Of a DNA stretch of 64,000 bases, positions 43,297 through 56,453 are shown one piece after another. Within the stretch, counting starts at the first letter, position 1, and the number at the start of each line of letters is the position of its first letter. The position numbers and the translations under genes are program-made. Origin of the DNA: Megalonaias nervosa (taxonomy: Eukaryota > Mollusca > Bivalvia > Unionida > Unionidae); contig JAECUM010028985.1 of the NCBI GenBank assembly GCA_016617855.1, positions 1-64,000 on the forward strand. Reading direction: 5' to 3'. A model generated the notes under the pieces. The model searched no databases, was not told where the DNA came from, and was given only the letters and a program-made list of their open reading frames with translations.

Positions 43297-43805
43297 ACCC
43301 CTGACAAATTTATTGAGCAAGAAATCCAAATATCATCGGTCTAAAATATGTCAGGAGGTTTTTGATAAGTTAAAAGCCATACTTAAGAGTGCACCAGTTC
43401 TTACAGCTCCAAATTTCAGTCAATCATTTAAACTGTTGATATAAGTGATGTTGGGGTTGGAGCAGTATTGATTCAAGTTGACAAAAATGGTGTGGATCAT
43501 CCATTGTGGTATTTTCTAAGAGATTAAATATGCACTATAAAAATTATTCCACAATCGAGAAGGAATGTTTGGCTTTGATATTGGCATTACAACACTTTGA
43601 CGTCTACATTAGTTCAGCTCCTTCTCCGATTATTGCGTTTAGTGATCTCAACCCACTAACTTTCATCGGCAAGATGAAAAACAAAAATCAGAGGCTATTA
43701 AAGTGGAGTTTGATGTTGCAGGCATATAAAATTGACATCAGGCAAATCGAGGGAAAAGACATTTTAATATCAGATGCACTTTCGCATGTATGGAACTCTA
43801 TTGTT
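43297..43805 (+). pseudogene. RNase H domain of gypsy B
   Basis: EPLTNLLSKKSK then broken frames to the open stretch 43506-43856 with NYSTIEKECLALILALQHFD and NPLTFIGKMKNKNQRLLKWS, and KDILISDALSHV. Matches the copy A RNase H closely. Confidence 0.8.
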
Positions 43806-43900
43806 TTATCTATACTTTGTGTCATTCATAAGATTTCATCTTATGTATTTGTTTAAATTGCTTTGTTGCATAAATCTTTCTTTCTCTTTATGAGGGGAAG

Positions 43901-44122
43901 TGTTATGCAACTTAATTTAATTGTTTGTTAGTTAGTTTTTTAATTTCATTACATACTATTGTAATGTAAAATTGTATTTTGGACTTGACCTTGTCCAAAT
44001 TTGAATTCATTTCTGCTTGACCCAAACTGACTTTTTTTTAATTTTTTGTTTGTTAAATTTTACAAAGCTTGTTGTCTTTCACTCTTTTCTGTTACTTATT
44101 TTAAGAGCATAGACTCGAAACC
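43901..44122 (+). repeat. Shortened 3' LTR of gypsy B (222 bp)
   Basis: Starts TGTTAT directly after GAGGGGAAG. It matches the first ~135 bp and last ~85 bp of the LTR with ~700 bp missing between, and ends at GAAACC before the CATC duplication. Confidence 0.85.
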
Positions 44123-44299
44123 CATCGAGGTATTTTAATGCTTCCTGGGTCTTATTTTGATCTAAATTGTGGCAAGTCTCTCTGTAGTTGATTGTCGCTA
44201 TAAAGGATTGATCTAAATTTCGCTGATTTTACAAGTAATCATATTGACGATACTGGTCATGTATACATGTATATCTGGGGTATATGACATTTTGACCCG

Positions 44300-44358
44300 G
44301 CCGTTTTGGCGCCGAACAGTTTGGCACTAGCCGTTTTGGCGCCGGTCGTTTTGGCGCG
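44300..44358. repeat. Iterated GCCGTTTTGGCGCC motif
   Basis: Three near copies (44300-44315, 44330-44344, 44345-44358) plus a degenerate one (CAGTTTGGCAC, 44317-44327). GC-rich against an AT-rich background; could be the terminus of a DNA transposon. Confidence 0.6.
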
Positions 44359-45473
44359 ATATAAAAGAACATATTTTTACATTACGCACAAGATTAAGGA
44401 GCACGCCAGCTCGGTGCTGCATCACACGGTATATTTGTTTTTACACGTTGCCGTGATTATTTGCTCAAAGAATGTATTTTTACCTTACAATTCGACGAAA
44501 AAATTAAGAAAGCATCTTCTCTCCAAGAACAACATCTCAAGGTTTTTAGAAAGTTTCAAGTTTGGAAATGATGCAGAAAACGGTGGGATATGTGAAATGA
44601 TGTACAAATATGTTGAAGTTTTCTTTTTTCATGTGTTTTAATCGCTACAATAATTTTCTCTTTCGTTATTTGTTAAGGACAAATCTCTCCATTCAGAAAG
44701 AAAGTTTGCTTTTGCAAACGGTAGGTCAGTTTATTAGGAATGGATACTACAATTTTCCAGTCTTTTGATTATATGGTGTTGGAAGATGTCGCCTGTTGCC
44801 TATGTCAGTCTGATGCTTGAAAGTGCCGCTAGCAATGTGAGACACTTAGCGGTTTCCTTGGTTGGTTTGATCTATGCTTGAAAATGCTTATAAATTGAAC
44901 AACCTTGATTTTCAGACTAATTATTAGCAATTATATAATTATCTTATACATATTGTTGAGGTTAATTTTTTAACTATCTAATCAAACATGTTTCAACGAA
45001 CATATAAGTAAGAATGGTATACAATGTATTGTTTGAGCAACAAGTGCATACTGATAACCTTATTTTATTCATACTTGTTGAAAGATATAGTATCGGTCCG
45101 TTTCGGATGTTCATCAAATTGCAAAGTGTGTAAGAACTTTTATTACTGTGTTTTATAAAGGTAAATAAACACATGCTTTACTGCCCTTAAAACATAAATA
45201 AATTTCTTTAACGAAAATGGAAACTGCTAAAACGAAGCGTGGCAAAGAGAAATTAATGTACGAGAGATATATGGACTTCTCTATTCGTCACTCTTAAAAC
45301 CGGATCAGAATGAGTGTTGGTTTTCTCCCAAAAAATATCATAAAGGCAATGACTTTCCTACAAAGGGCACCAAAGCAAATGATTATTTGTCTATCTATTC
45401 AGTGTGTTTATTGTGTTTATTAATAATCGTGCGCAAGAATTAATCGATGGTCAAATTTCTTGTGACAAGTAAT

Positions 45474-45508
45474 TGTGTGTGTGTGTGTGTGTATGTGTGT
45501 GTGTGTGT
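45474..45508. repeat. (GT)n microsatellite
   Basis: GT dinucleotides with a single GTAT interruption. Confidence 0.95.
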
Positions 45509-48500
45509 ACTCTTTTCTTTAGCCGGGGTGGGGTCCGGTAATCAAGGAAACCTCCTACACCACGATCCGACCCTGTCCTGAACGCCTTCGATGTAGACGG
45601 CATGCAGTTTTCCCTCCGCAAATCTGGTCTATGAGAGGACCCTGAATAGAGATTATCTAACAAGTAATTACGCTGAAGCTGCCCCATCGAAGATTGCAAT
45701 CAGAACATGGGATGGATCACCGTAACATTTGGAAATTTATTGATGGAATCAAAACCATTCAAAATGAGCGCAAAGCAGTGTATGAGCAATTCGTCAGTGG
45801 AGATCAACCATCGATCAAAAGCATTAAATCTGTTGATACTGACGCAAGAATAAAAAGGATTGTCTAGAGGTACGACGAACCAGTAGTGCACTAATGGGGG
45901 GTCACCCCAGGCGCCAGAGCTGATGAAACACATTTCGAGAATGTCCAAAACTGTGTGCTTGTAAATTTGTTACTCTTGAATCCCGACCTTTCAGCAAAGT
46001 ACATAACACTACCGTATAACAAGAATTTGCAGACTCGTTTCTGTTGCCAACGTGTACTTCATGAACAAACTGCTTCTCTATCCATCGGCTCCCCCTAGCA
46101 CCCCGCTAATCCTCTTTCGCATCACAGCGAATGAGAGGAATCCAAACATTGATCAATAATATCGCCTGGGCACGAATCAGTTAAAATAGACGTCTATCTT
46201 CGAATCAATCAGACAACCACTAGTAGTTATTTATGGGAAGGGGTATGGGGGATTATATTTTTGTAAACGCCTGTAGATGTCTTTAATTTCAAATAACGCA
46301 GATTTCTTTAATATACGATGCTGTGTAGACATGTCATATTTGTGCAAACAAACGGTCTATAAATAAATTGATTTTGTAAACATTTATGGTTTCTGTACAT
46401 GTTTACACGTAATAATAATATTTTTGAGGTGAAATTAATGGACCTAATGTGGAAATGGCAGACATGCATAAAATAGTGCTTGATTGTCTTGTGTAAATGA
46501 GAGAATTTAGTTGCCAGGATAAAGCCACCAAATGGCAGTAATTTCAAGGAAATTCGTTGTTGGCCAGGGCTCCTCCCCGAGCCCCGCTGCAGAAGCTCAC
46601 AGCTCCCTCCCATGAACCTTACCCATTCTTCGGCGCCTCGGGCCTCGTATTCTGGCGAACGGAAGTACAAATGTGAAAACTTTCAGCAGTATTCGATGAG
46701 GGAAATCAATAAAATTATCATTGTGCCCAAGCCTCGAGGTACTGTCCATAAAGATGTAACATATATGATCTTGTTTGTGCCCTGCTGAGTGATAAACTGA
46801 GAAATTTACCGTGAACCTGATGATATCCAACGTTTTCCTGCATCAGGAGAATCAAAAGTGGCAAAGCATCAAATTTAAGATTTATGAGATCAAAGGAAAA
46901 GTAATTTCTAAAAGAGGAGAGTTAAAAGATAGCTAGAGATGACTTGTTGTTACAGAGGACCTCACAAAAACAACACATTCTATGATGAAGAAATTGCTGA
47001 AACTTAATATAGCAGGTAAGATCGAATCTTTCTGGTTTTCTGATGATTGCATTTACTATAAGGACATTTCTTCTGGTGAAATACATGAAATTATAAGATC
47101 CAATAGTCCATTTGCTCCCCTATCCACTATTCTACATCAGCTTTAAGACATTTATGGGGTTAGATGATGTAGCAATCTCAACTGCTTTGTCTCATTTTGT
47201 CGCTTGCCTTGTTCGATTAATTTGCACCATTATATTTATATGGGGAAGGGCGTATCTGATTTTTAGCCCGGCCAATTTTCCACAACGTAGTAAATAAAAT
47301 ATGTGAAAACGAGGAATATTAAAATAACTTGTTTCATGACCTATTCGAGGATATCCATTTTGCTTATACCGATGAAAAACTCTATCTCATTTTTCACTGA
47401 CCGGAATCACAATATCAAACTAATTGGTTCATGAATAAAAAATCATTGATCATCCAACACGAATCTTACTTGAAGTGCCTAATTTTTTCATATTATAAAG
47501 AGTAACTGTTATCAGCGTTGATTTTTAACATTCGATGTATAACTTTTAAAAATGAAACTATTTTTACCAATATTCTGATCCGGAATTTAAAAGGCGTATT
47601 TTGTTCATTTCCGACAGTGTGTACCTCCCGATTTCACCATAGCAAACATCACACTTAGTAAATAGATTCACCCCAATTAATAGTCTCCACATGAGCGAGT
47701 TAATTTGTTTAACTTCTTTTCCTTGGTGGAAACCCCTTATCTCTAATTCATAATTAAGTACAGATCCATTGAGAGTATCACCATATGTACATTCTCGCCC
47801 TAGAGGTAGATCACTATTTTAAAATAATTTATGTAAATTAAAAATAACTAAATTTCCCTGAATATTTACCTGCTTTGCGTTCGTAGTAGGTGTTTTTTCA
47901 ACTGTAAACATATCCAAGAACTATTTTATTTTATGGTATTCAGTATTAAAACTAAATTAGGGCATTGGTACATACTGAAAAGCAATATACATGTAATGGT
48001 GCAAAGATATGTAAAATAATCTGTAATATTATGTCCAAGTACTCTCTTTCGTGTTCAGTGTGACACATAAACATTAAGTTTGATGTCTTGGCTAGGATTA
48101 TCATAGCTTGAGAACTTGTAATAATTAATCTGTTCTGGTTGGGGCATGGAAGGAGTTTTAATTAGGGGATCGCTTGATTAACTGTTCGAGCCGGAGTGGA
48201 GTGTAATGGTAACGAGAGGTCATAGCGGTAAAATGACAAGAACAGGTTCAAAAAGAGAACACTTTTACGAAGTCGTGATCCATTTGAATCAGGTATAATA
48301 AAGTGATATTTTTCCGGAATAGTAATTTCCGGAATAGTTATTGATAAAGGTGGACTGGGAAAAATTTTCTGACTTCTATGGGACTGATAAGAATTTTGGC
48401 TGGTAAAGTCGTAATCCTGACTGGCTAAGTCAAACGGTGAGGTGTGTTCCCAGACGTAATTCAGGGGTTTTAAAATAGTCTCCTCTTAGAACTAGTCACT

Positions 48501-48922
48501 CCTAGTTTTTCAGCCGAAGGGGAAATCTTGACTCCGGGAAATATAAGATGTCTCGTTAGATTGTCCTAAGGAGTGCGTGTCGGAAAGTGAGACATAAAAA
48601 ATCGGAGATCCGACTTCATAAGGAGGTGCTGATCTCGGATAAAGCACGAGGTTAGTCTCGGTTCATATAATGGTTCATTAATGTAAGTCTGTAATTATTA
48701 TTCCTTGAGTTCAGAAATAATAAGTGCATAATTATGACTCATGTTTGTAAGAATGTTATATAATATTTCTTTATATGAACAAGTTCAGATTTAGAGGTTT
48801 GGTAGGTAATAGGAATCATGTATTATAAACTTTTATGCATTTCGTCTGACGAAAACTGTTTTAATATCTAAATTATCTGTCTTAAATTATTTGTTTCATT
48901 TATGCTGATTTTTGATTATTCT

Positions 48923-49102
48923 ATGTCAGACAATCTGAGTCAAGGAATCCCTAATCAGCAAGTAGTGTAGTTAGGACAAGGCGTGGAGTCCATTACTTCG
49001 TGTGTAAATCAGTTGCAAATTCTTTCCAAATGAATCGATGATGTAGAAAGTGTGCCGATTGATAGGCCAGCAGGTAAATTTTCGGACGCAGCCGGACTTT
49101 GA
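48923..49102 (+). pseudogene. Coding-like fragment, possibly retroelement gag N-terminus
   Basis: ATG frame SDNLSQGIPNQQVV*LGQGVE, SITSCVNQLQILSK*IDDVES and PIDRPAGKFSDAAGL with a TAG and a TGA inside. Amino-acid use looks like real protein. About 0.8 kb of upstream sequence (48130-48900) has no ORF and could be a leader or LTR. Not identified. Confidence 0.3.
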
Positions 49103-49392
49103 TAGAATCAGAGAGGACTAATTATATCATGGTACTCTGTTAAGAATGGAGTAGCCGCTAACAAGTCATTGATTTATGTATTATTAGGCGAATGATATTA
49201 ATTGGTTCTGTTGAATCTCGATAGAAGCTATCTAACGAAAAAGAGGGGGGATATTTGTTGATCTCAGTAGACGGAAATCCTGACATATGTTTAGGTTGAA
49301 TAAATTATTTTATATTTGAAGTAAAAAACGAAATAGTTCCACACCTCACTACACAGTGGGAAAGCGAGCGCATTCCGCAACTACAAAGAGAG

Positions 49393-49423
49393 AGAAGAAG
49401 AAGAAGAAGAAGAAGAAGAAGAA

Positions 49424-49462
<39 letters not shown>
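49393..49462. repeat. Compound microsatellite (GAA)n(GAT)n
   Basis: (GAA)n at 49393-49424 followed directly by (GAT)n at 49425-49462. Confidence 0.95.
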
Positions 49463-49464
<2 letters not shown>

Positions 49465-50390
49465 GAGATTAAATTTTTGTATTTTACATACGGGGGCTAG
49501 TGCTATTCTATTATATATCTCTGCTCAGTTCCCTTTACTACATCCCTTAATTTGATATTTGATGTTATTAAGTACTCGATCCAGGCAATAACACCGTATT
49601 TGCTTATCTCCTAGATAACGATAACCAAAGCACCGTAAGGAGTGGGAGGATCCATATATCATCCACCACACCCCACGTCGCAATACATCATAGGTCTAGT
49701 TTAATTTATCTGTCGCGGAATTGTATAAATCGCTTCATTTATTAAATACATGTACTCGGTTTCGTTTAATTTTGTGTACAGCGATACCCGAGGGTGATTT
49801 AACTATATTGTACAATATTTCGAAACAGTAAGTTCTGTTCATCCTATGCCGCACGTGCAAAGTGCTTTCGATGGGAAAAATCGAATACATCAAGTGCACA
49901 AACGATGATGCCTGCATCGTTTGTGTATAAATGCCTCACCGTAAGACCAAATCTTTATATTACTGAACGTCTTGTCACTGACCAGTCTACTTAAGGACTT
50001 GCACATCTTCAGCTGTAGAGGTATGTAAGTTATTTATTAATTTCTTGTGTATAAGTTAAAAATATTTTACTATCACGTTTATTTTTGTATATTTTCTATG
50101 TAGCGTCGGCTTACGTAGTATAATGCAAATATTTTATATTCTTGTTTGTGACTTGGCAGGAGATTTATATTAGCAATATAAAGTTGCATTTTTAAGAAAC
50201 GTTTAGTACCATAGGATTCTTATCGGACACAGGTGTTTCACTTCTGAACTTGTTTATTGCTTTGTAATGTTGTGCCGATAATATAACTTGTATAGCTTAC
50301 CGTATATAACGTCATTACGTGTTATCGTATATGCCCGTGTCATGCATAGTACATAGATGTATTTTCAGCTGATCAGAGTCGACGGGATAC

Positions 50391-50462
50391 CAGCTGTAGA
50401 GCTGACCACAGAAGTTGACAATATCAGCTGTAAAGCTGAACCAAGGCAGCCGTAGAGCTGAG
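50391..50462. repeat. Iterated CAGCTGTAGAGCTGA motif
   Basis: Three imperfect copies (50391-50405, 50425-50439, 50447-50462), each self-complementary around AGCT. A fourth partial copy, CAGCTGTAGAG, is at 50011-50021. Confidence 0.55.
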
Positions 50463-52211
50463 TGAACAGTGTTGCTGGTCGAGTAGCAGGTGATCGGACG
50501 TTGCTGACCAAATTGGTGGGCGCTGATTGCTTGATTGACCAAGGATTTGAATGGTGGCCGGTGACTACCTGTAATGCTGACTGTTTGATTGATCAGTGTG
50601 ACCGGTAGCCAAGTGTGCTGTGACGGAAAGTTGTTACTCCGTGCATATAATCTTTTAGCCGTGGGCTAATTTGGAGGTTTGTTATACCCAGTAATTTGGG
50701 ACTGTAAAGATATTTTATATGATACCCATCCCTTTGCTTTCATCATTTTACAATTTGAGTAAAGTACCTCATTTTTACTATTTGAGTAAAACGCATCATT
50801 CTTTTTGTCGTGTGAATATACTGTGAATCATTAACCTTTTGTCCTTGTACTCTGTAAGGTCATTTCCTTGAATTCACATTTATGCTAAATTATTAGGTTC
50901 GTGCGGATTGTGTTAAATTTGTCCAATATTTGGATCTTATACACGCACGTATTAATCATAATTCTTTTCTCATTCAAGCCATTCATCAATAAACATTGTA
51001 TTTGTATCATCATCAAAAGTATTCTGTATTAAATCCGAAATCCAACCCGGTTATCTTACGTTATCAAGCTCTTTATTGCATTTGTCTATTTCCTCTTTCT
51101 ATGATTTTAATTACATTAACCAGTAAAGTTTATTTCAGCTAATATCAGCATTAATACCAGTTTTCAATCCCCTATGTTTTCCTTTATTTCTGTTTAACTC
51201 CACGAGTACTTCCGCTTCACAAGAAATATATCTTTTATACGGTTCTGTTTTGAATGTCGTATCTTTTGTAAACTGGTGTTTCAATTCTTGAAGCTTTTCT
51301 CGTTAGCTTAATCCTTTTGTCTATTTCGGCAATACTAACTTGCACCACTTATATATTTTAGATTAGTTCTCCATCTTATTTTGTATCTGTTTTAGAAAGT
51401 TCAACTGTAATTTGTTATAAAATTCGGTGACTCCGACATATTTTATCGTTTATCTCATCACTATAATATGTAATAGATAAATCGCAAGTTGTCTTCATTG
51501 ATCTAATCGTGATTTCAATAATTTTGTCATTGACATGCTCTGTCTTGTTGCTTATCTCCCATTTCTGCAACTCTGTTAGGTATTATATTGTTGATCAGGT
51601 CAGTCGGTAATTTTTATGCTAATTACAAGCATACATAATCTTAATTTATTGGTCGTTCTTTTGGACTTCATTATTTGCATTTTTCTGTAATTCTTAACGT
51701 TGCGACTGACTCGCACTGTTATTCAAAATATTTCATTATTTGCATGATATCACTACTGAAAGGATCTATTTCACTATCGATTATTTCCTCTTTATTCGAT
51801 TGGCTTTAAATGTGGTAGGAGTTTGGGTATTTCACAACATCCTTTCAGGTCCTATTGATACTCTTCTCCTTTTATGGAAAAAATGGGGTTATTTTCATTG
51901 TCTCGTTGTCAATTCCAGTTTTTTATGTACCTGTGAATCGTGGATTATGCAACTATTTATATGTTCACAATAGGCTTTGAAGATTTTAAAAGGAAATAGT
52001 ACAAAAGTCAAGCAGATTACACGAGGGATGACTATGAATAGATTCAATCAATCAAAAGTATGGATACGTATTTCAATGAACTAAATCTATCAACAGAAGG
52101 CTTTAAATAAGATTTTTTAAAAACTAGACTTAGAAAATTTAATGATTTATCAAATATAAAAGTGATCTGTTATTTCTAAAATATTAGTTTAGTTTAATGA
52201 CAAATTTATAG

Positions 52212-53430
52212 GAAAATTTGCTAAAACTGATTTCAGACATTAGAGATAGTGAAGTTAATATAGCATCTAAAGGAAATTATGGATCAGTAAAACTGGGAAG
52301 TGGAAATTTTTCTTTTAAAGAAAACACAAGCAAACAAAACAAAGCAGAAAGCTAATTTTCAAGGACAGTACTGGAGCTTTAGCATTTGTACACGGATTAT
52401 AAAGAAATTCGAAATATATAAGAACAAAAAACCAAATCATTTGAAAAACCTGCAAATGGACGTGATATGATTCCCCAATTATAAGAAACAGAAAATAAAT
52501 TGCCCAGATTATCTGAAATAGAATAACCATTTGATCCTATTACTACTACCAAACAACAATTATTATTACAAGTCCCTGATAATATCGAATTCCCGTAATA
52601 AACATACGAAAGGCATGATAAGCATGTAACAGATGATTTAATACAGATATATTACTAGTAGAGGAACTTCCACCGGTAGTGAAAAGATTATTCACTACAC
52701 TAGAAGAAAAAGGATTTAAGTGGTCTCGTACATGCGGTAATAGTTACCAATTTAGCTATATACTGGATATGTAAAGGATACGTGATCACGGAAAGTGTGA
52801 ACGACAGATAGATGAGCTAAGAAAGAACATCAGGCAGGATAAAGACCTAAACCAAAAAACAATATTGAAATATGCTTTGTAAAGTTTCAAAATTAGCAAT
52901 GAACAAATAGTGAGATATTTAACATAGTTGGAGGATAAATTAGAATAGAATAAATTTTTTTTTTTGGAAAAAAGTGAGGGGAAAATTGGCATTACATTAA
53001 ATAGTAAAACTGTTATTCAAAGACAGGTATGTAATAACTTAATAGCTACATCGATAACAATAACACGATCAAACAATTGCTGTCTATAGCAAACTTGCTT
53101 AAGTGCATACTGTAACTGGTAGTGGTGGTAGTAATGGAGGTGGTAGACCCCAGACAATATTTCCAGGTGAATCATTTTTGACACTAAGAAATAAAGCATG
53201 AAAAATGTAATTATTGCTTTGGTTTAACAAAGTAGCATCAGCTTTACTTGAAATAATTGGAAGTGTGATAAGTTCGTTGCTTGGGAATGTATTACAAATT
53301 TCTTGTTGCTTCGATGAACATGCTCTTATACGTGGTTTAGCTTTATTAGCTTGTTAATTACATTTTTGATCAAAAGATGTTAAGAAAGCATTTAGGACAG
53401 TAAAAGATTGGTAAGCGATTTCATAAAGTT
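52212..53430 (+). pseudogene. Decayed coding tract, unrecognised
   Basis: A series of plus-strand frames with protein-like composition: LLKLISDIRDSEVNIASKGN (52212-52355); FEKPANGRDMIPQL (about 52440); ELPPVVKRLFTTLEEKGFKW with SRTCGNSYQFSYILDM (52664-52773); TGSGGSNGGGRPQTIFPGES (53115-53174); and NKVASALLEIIGSVISSLLG, then CCFDEHALIRGLALLAC and KDVKKAFRTVKDW (53230-53410). Stops are mostly TAA/TAG where Gln or Glu would fit. A decayed element or pseudogene of about 350-400 codons. I cannot name the family. Confidence 0.4.
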
Positions 53431-55871
53431 AATCATTACAGCTCACGTAGGTATGAGTTTCGAAATTAGGAATACTTGGGTTTATTTCGTGGTAGACTGT
53501 TTTTCAAATTCCTGTTTTGGACTTTATGCACAGTTTGCGATCAGACTTTGTCAGCGCTCCGCGATTGGTTTGGGTCGCCTGATCGTGGATAATCGGATAG
53601 AGCTGATACACCCAACAGTAGGACTATCGTCGTCATCCTCATTCTATTCTTCATAATTTACCCACTTTGAATTCCATTTTATCCCCCACAATTGCTTGTT
53701 ATACTCTAAGAGATTATTTATCAGCCTTCGGAATAGCACGTTATTACCTCTGTATTGATGACAGTTTAAACGAGTCGTCGGATTTCTGTACATTGTTGTT
53801 CTATCACACGATATTACTAATTTTATCATCATATCGCTAAGAAAAAGACAGCAATAACATGGTCAAGCTTCAAGATAATTTTTCAGTTTCGCGAGTACTT
53901 TCTTTTTATATCTCACTCTTATGGTCTTCAAAATCTTCTCGACTTTGCATATGTCATCTTGCCCTTAACATCTTTTCCTTTAGTCAGCAGATTGTAAACT
54001 TCCAGAACACCTAAACTTACTTCACTGATATTTAATATTTTTTCTGTAATGTTAGGAACGTTGTCCTTTCAAATATTGTTTAGTTTTAAATTCTGTTTCA
54101 TATAAATTTTGAAATTAAAGTGTATCAACCGTTTCGGCGCTCAAATAACCGAATAGATCGATTCAGTTTTCATCTTGCTTACTTCAACTGAATTCATATC
54201 TGTTGATAATTAATAATAAAATAAAACTGCGTGCTAATGTGGCGACAAAATAGATTTGGTAAAAGATCATACCATACTGTGGCATCATTTTTAGTGAAAT
54301 ACTTTCATTTTGCTAGACCTTTCTAGGACAGATGCTTTTTTGTTCGACAGATGCTTTCTTGTTCGAGTAAGCTGAAAAATACGTAATAGAATCCTTAACT
54401 TTTTGTAATTTGTACCAACTTCTTTCCTCTTCTATATGTATTTTTTCAAGCCGTACGCCTTTGAATATTTCTTAAAGAATTTTGCCTGTTGTCTGCATTT
54501 TCCGTTGTACTTTCTCAACCATGGCGTATTTCGAGAAGACCTGTATAGCTGTCAAACTATATTTGAATCCGGCTTTGCATTTTTCATATGCTCACATGCG
54601 AACAATATTTGCCTGCTACTGAACATCTACATTACTATCAAAGACTCTTTTGCATGCAAACCGTTTTCTCGTTTCCTTATAATATGTGCAGGTAGATCCA
54701 ATAGTTAACTATATCCTTTCAAATTTCGTTCTGTCGTGCTTAGATAGGTCACTGATGTTTGTGCAACCAAATGGATGTTCAAAACTGTTGTGAAAATGTC
54801 TTGGAAATGCTGTATTATTGATGCTTATTAAGGAGACAAATGTTTTAATGTTATGTCTGAGAAAATAAATCATCTTCTTATCGACTTCATGCAGTAATGG
54901 CTCGATGAATGCACGTTTGCCAATGCTAGGTCTAGTAGTAAGTGGCTATGATATACCGTACAGCGCGGTTTTGGCGAGTTACAACTTTATCAATAAATGA
55001 TGCTTTCTGACCTCCTACTGATAGTTTACTGTCCAAACATCTAATACAAGTTGGGAAAGATCAGATAAAATTAGGACTTTCAACAGATTGTTTGCAGAAA
55101 TTGATATCATTTGCATATGTGGTGAGCAGAGGAACCGTCTTTGTTGTTTACTCAGAGACAGACTGTATTGAGACAGAGTGTATGTATGCATTTCTGCATG
55201 GGGCTCACATGCACATCCAGCACAATTCTGGCTAAATAGAATTAGTGTCGGGACAAAGCTAGGTAGCACAAATGGCATACAGGCAAAATCCTGCCAATAC
55301 AAATCCATGAACACAAAACCTTCGAAACAGAAGTAAATAAGTTCAAAATAGCCGAAAGTGAAAGAGAAAATAAAGACAAATGGCAAAAGGGGTACAGTCC
55401 TTAAAACACGAAGTCGACACCTTTCGATATAAATCGAACTTTCTCACGGAATGTGTCCCACGTTAAACAGAGAGAGATTTCCACATTCCCTGTTTGTTGG
55501 CTCGCCATTAATGAGACATATCTGGACTTCATAGTCATTGAATGTTTGACATGACACATTTACGAACTAAATCAAAACTGCACTATTTGAAACACTAGTT
55601 CACGGCCATGGCCGTTCAGTTGAGATATTTAAATCAGGTATACAAGTTAGGTGATATGTCAATTTCCACTTTGAAAAATGGAGTAAGTCCTGTTGGAATT
55701 GCTCAGCCCTTCATAGGTTTTATACAAAGAGTATCAGACATTGTGTGTAGGGGTGGGGGAAGCGGTGGTTTATTTTCAAAAGGGATTTCTTGTTTATAAC
55801 TGTTACATAATGAAAGGAATGATAAAGTAAATTTAATACATCTAAATTTAGAAAACACTAGAAGCTGTTTG

Positions 55872-55876
<5 letters not shown>

Positions 55877-55918
<42 letters not shown>
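55877..55918. repeat. (CT)n microsatellite
   Basis: Uninterrupted CT dinucleotides from 55877 to 55918, in the 36595-56390 intron of the host gene. Confidence 0.95.
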
Positions 55919-55920
<2 letters not shown>

Positions 55921-56390
55921 CACACGGGCTATTTAAAACTTGTGCATATTTGGGAGTATATAGGGATGTCGATCAGAAAGTATGGCCAGGATTTAGTGTG
56001 GTCATCGTACGAATCATTTCAGTGTTAGGCATGACCTAACGTGGCTGATATTAACGGTCGTTATTTATTTATTTATTTATAAGCGAATTTTGTATTTATG
56101 GTTTGAATACTATTTTGTTCAGTTTTACAAAGTATTTCCATCAGGTCTTGTTATAATTGTTTTCAAATGTTATCGTGAATGGTAGTCGCCGCTTTAACCA
56201 AAACATATTTCTTGAAACGTCCTAAAATAGATAAAGAGAGTAACTTTTTACAAGTGCATGAATAATTTTATACCGTCCTTTACGCCATTCCCATCTGCGC
56301 AATTCATTTTCTGTTCCCCGCCATGTCAAATTAGATATACCCACCGTTGCAAAATGTTTGAATTAATCGGCTGATGAATCATATACTCAC

Positions 56391-56453
56391 CATGTAGAAC
56401 AATTCTGAAATACGTTCTGTTGAGAGCACTTCGAACATGGCATTCTGTCCCGC
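56391..56453 (-). CDS. Thioester-containing / alpha-2-macroglobulin family protein, exon 3
   Basis: 63 bp, 21 codons, phase 0 on both sides (acceptor TTACAG, donor GTGAGTAT): AGQNAMFEVLSTERISELFY, last codon M. 'G-Q-x-x-x-F-x-V-x-S-T-E' is the conserved start of MG5 in CD109/TEP/alpha-2-macroglobulin. It joins in frame to exon 36394-36594 across the largest intron. Confidence 0.9.

Larger units (their letters stand above)
38554..44122 (+). mobile_element. Ty3/gypsy LTR retrotransposon copy B, Gmr1-like
   Basis: Flanked by the 4-bp duplication CATC (38550-38553 and 44123-44126). Order: 922-bp-type 5' LTR, gag with coiled coil, SCAN-like capsid and CCHC knuckle, protease, integrase, reverse transcriptase, RNase H, polypurine tract GAGGGGAAG, shortened 3' LTR. 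The same family as copy A. Many stops and deletions, including the integrase Glu region and an RT/RNase H linker. It lies antisense to the host gene. Confidence 0.88.
36595..56390 (-). other. 19.8-kb intron of the thioester-protein gene
   Basis: The largest intron. It holds a solo LTR, gypsy copy B, several microsatellites, a GC-rich iterated motif at 44300, and unidentified coding-like tracts at 48.9 and 52.2-53.4 kb. 44400-45470, 45600-48100 and 53650-55850 gave no feature I can support; 46555-46670 is a locally GC-rich stretch of possible repeat origin. Confidence 0.65.

Noticed and set aside
44306..44641. Plus-strand ORF of 111 codons
   Set aside because: It begins in the GC-rich repeat block, has low-complexity hydrophobic composition, no splice context and no family motif.
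45451..45699. Minus-strand ORF of 82 codons next to (GT)n
   Set aside because: Partly microsatellite; the rest resembles a repeat consensus more than a protein, and no homologous family is known to me.
53408..53656. Plus-strand ORF of 82 codons after the 52-kb tract
   Set aside because: It runs in a different frame from the preceding coding-like stretch, and its composition is not convincing; the Ser-rich end comes from a TC-rich stretch.
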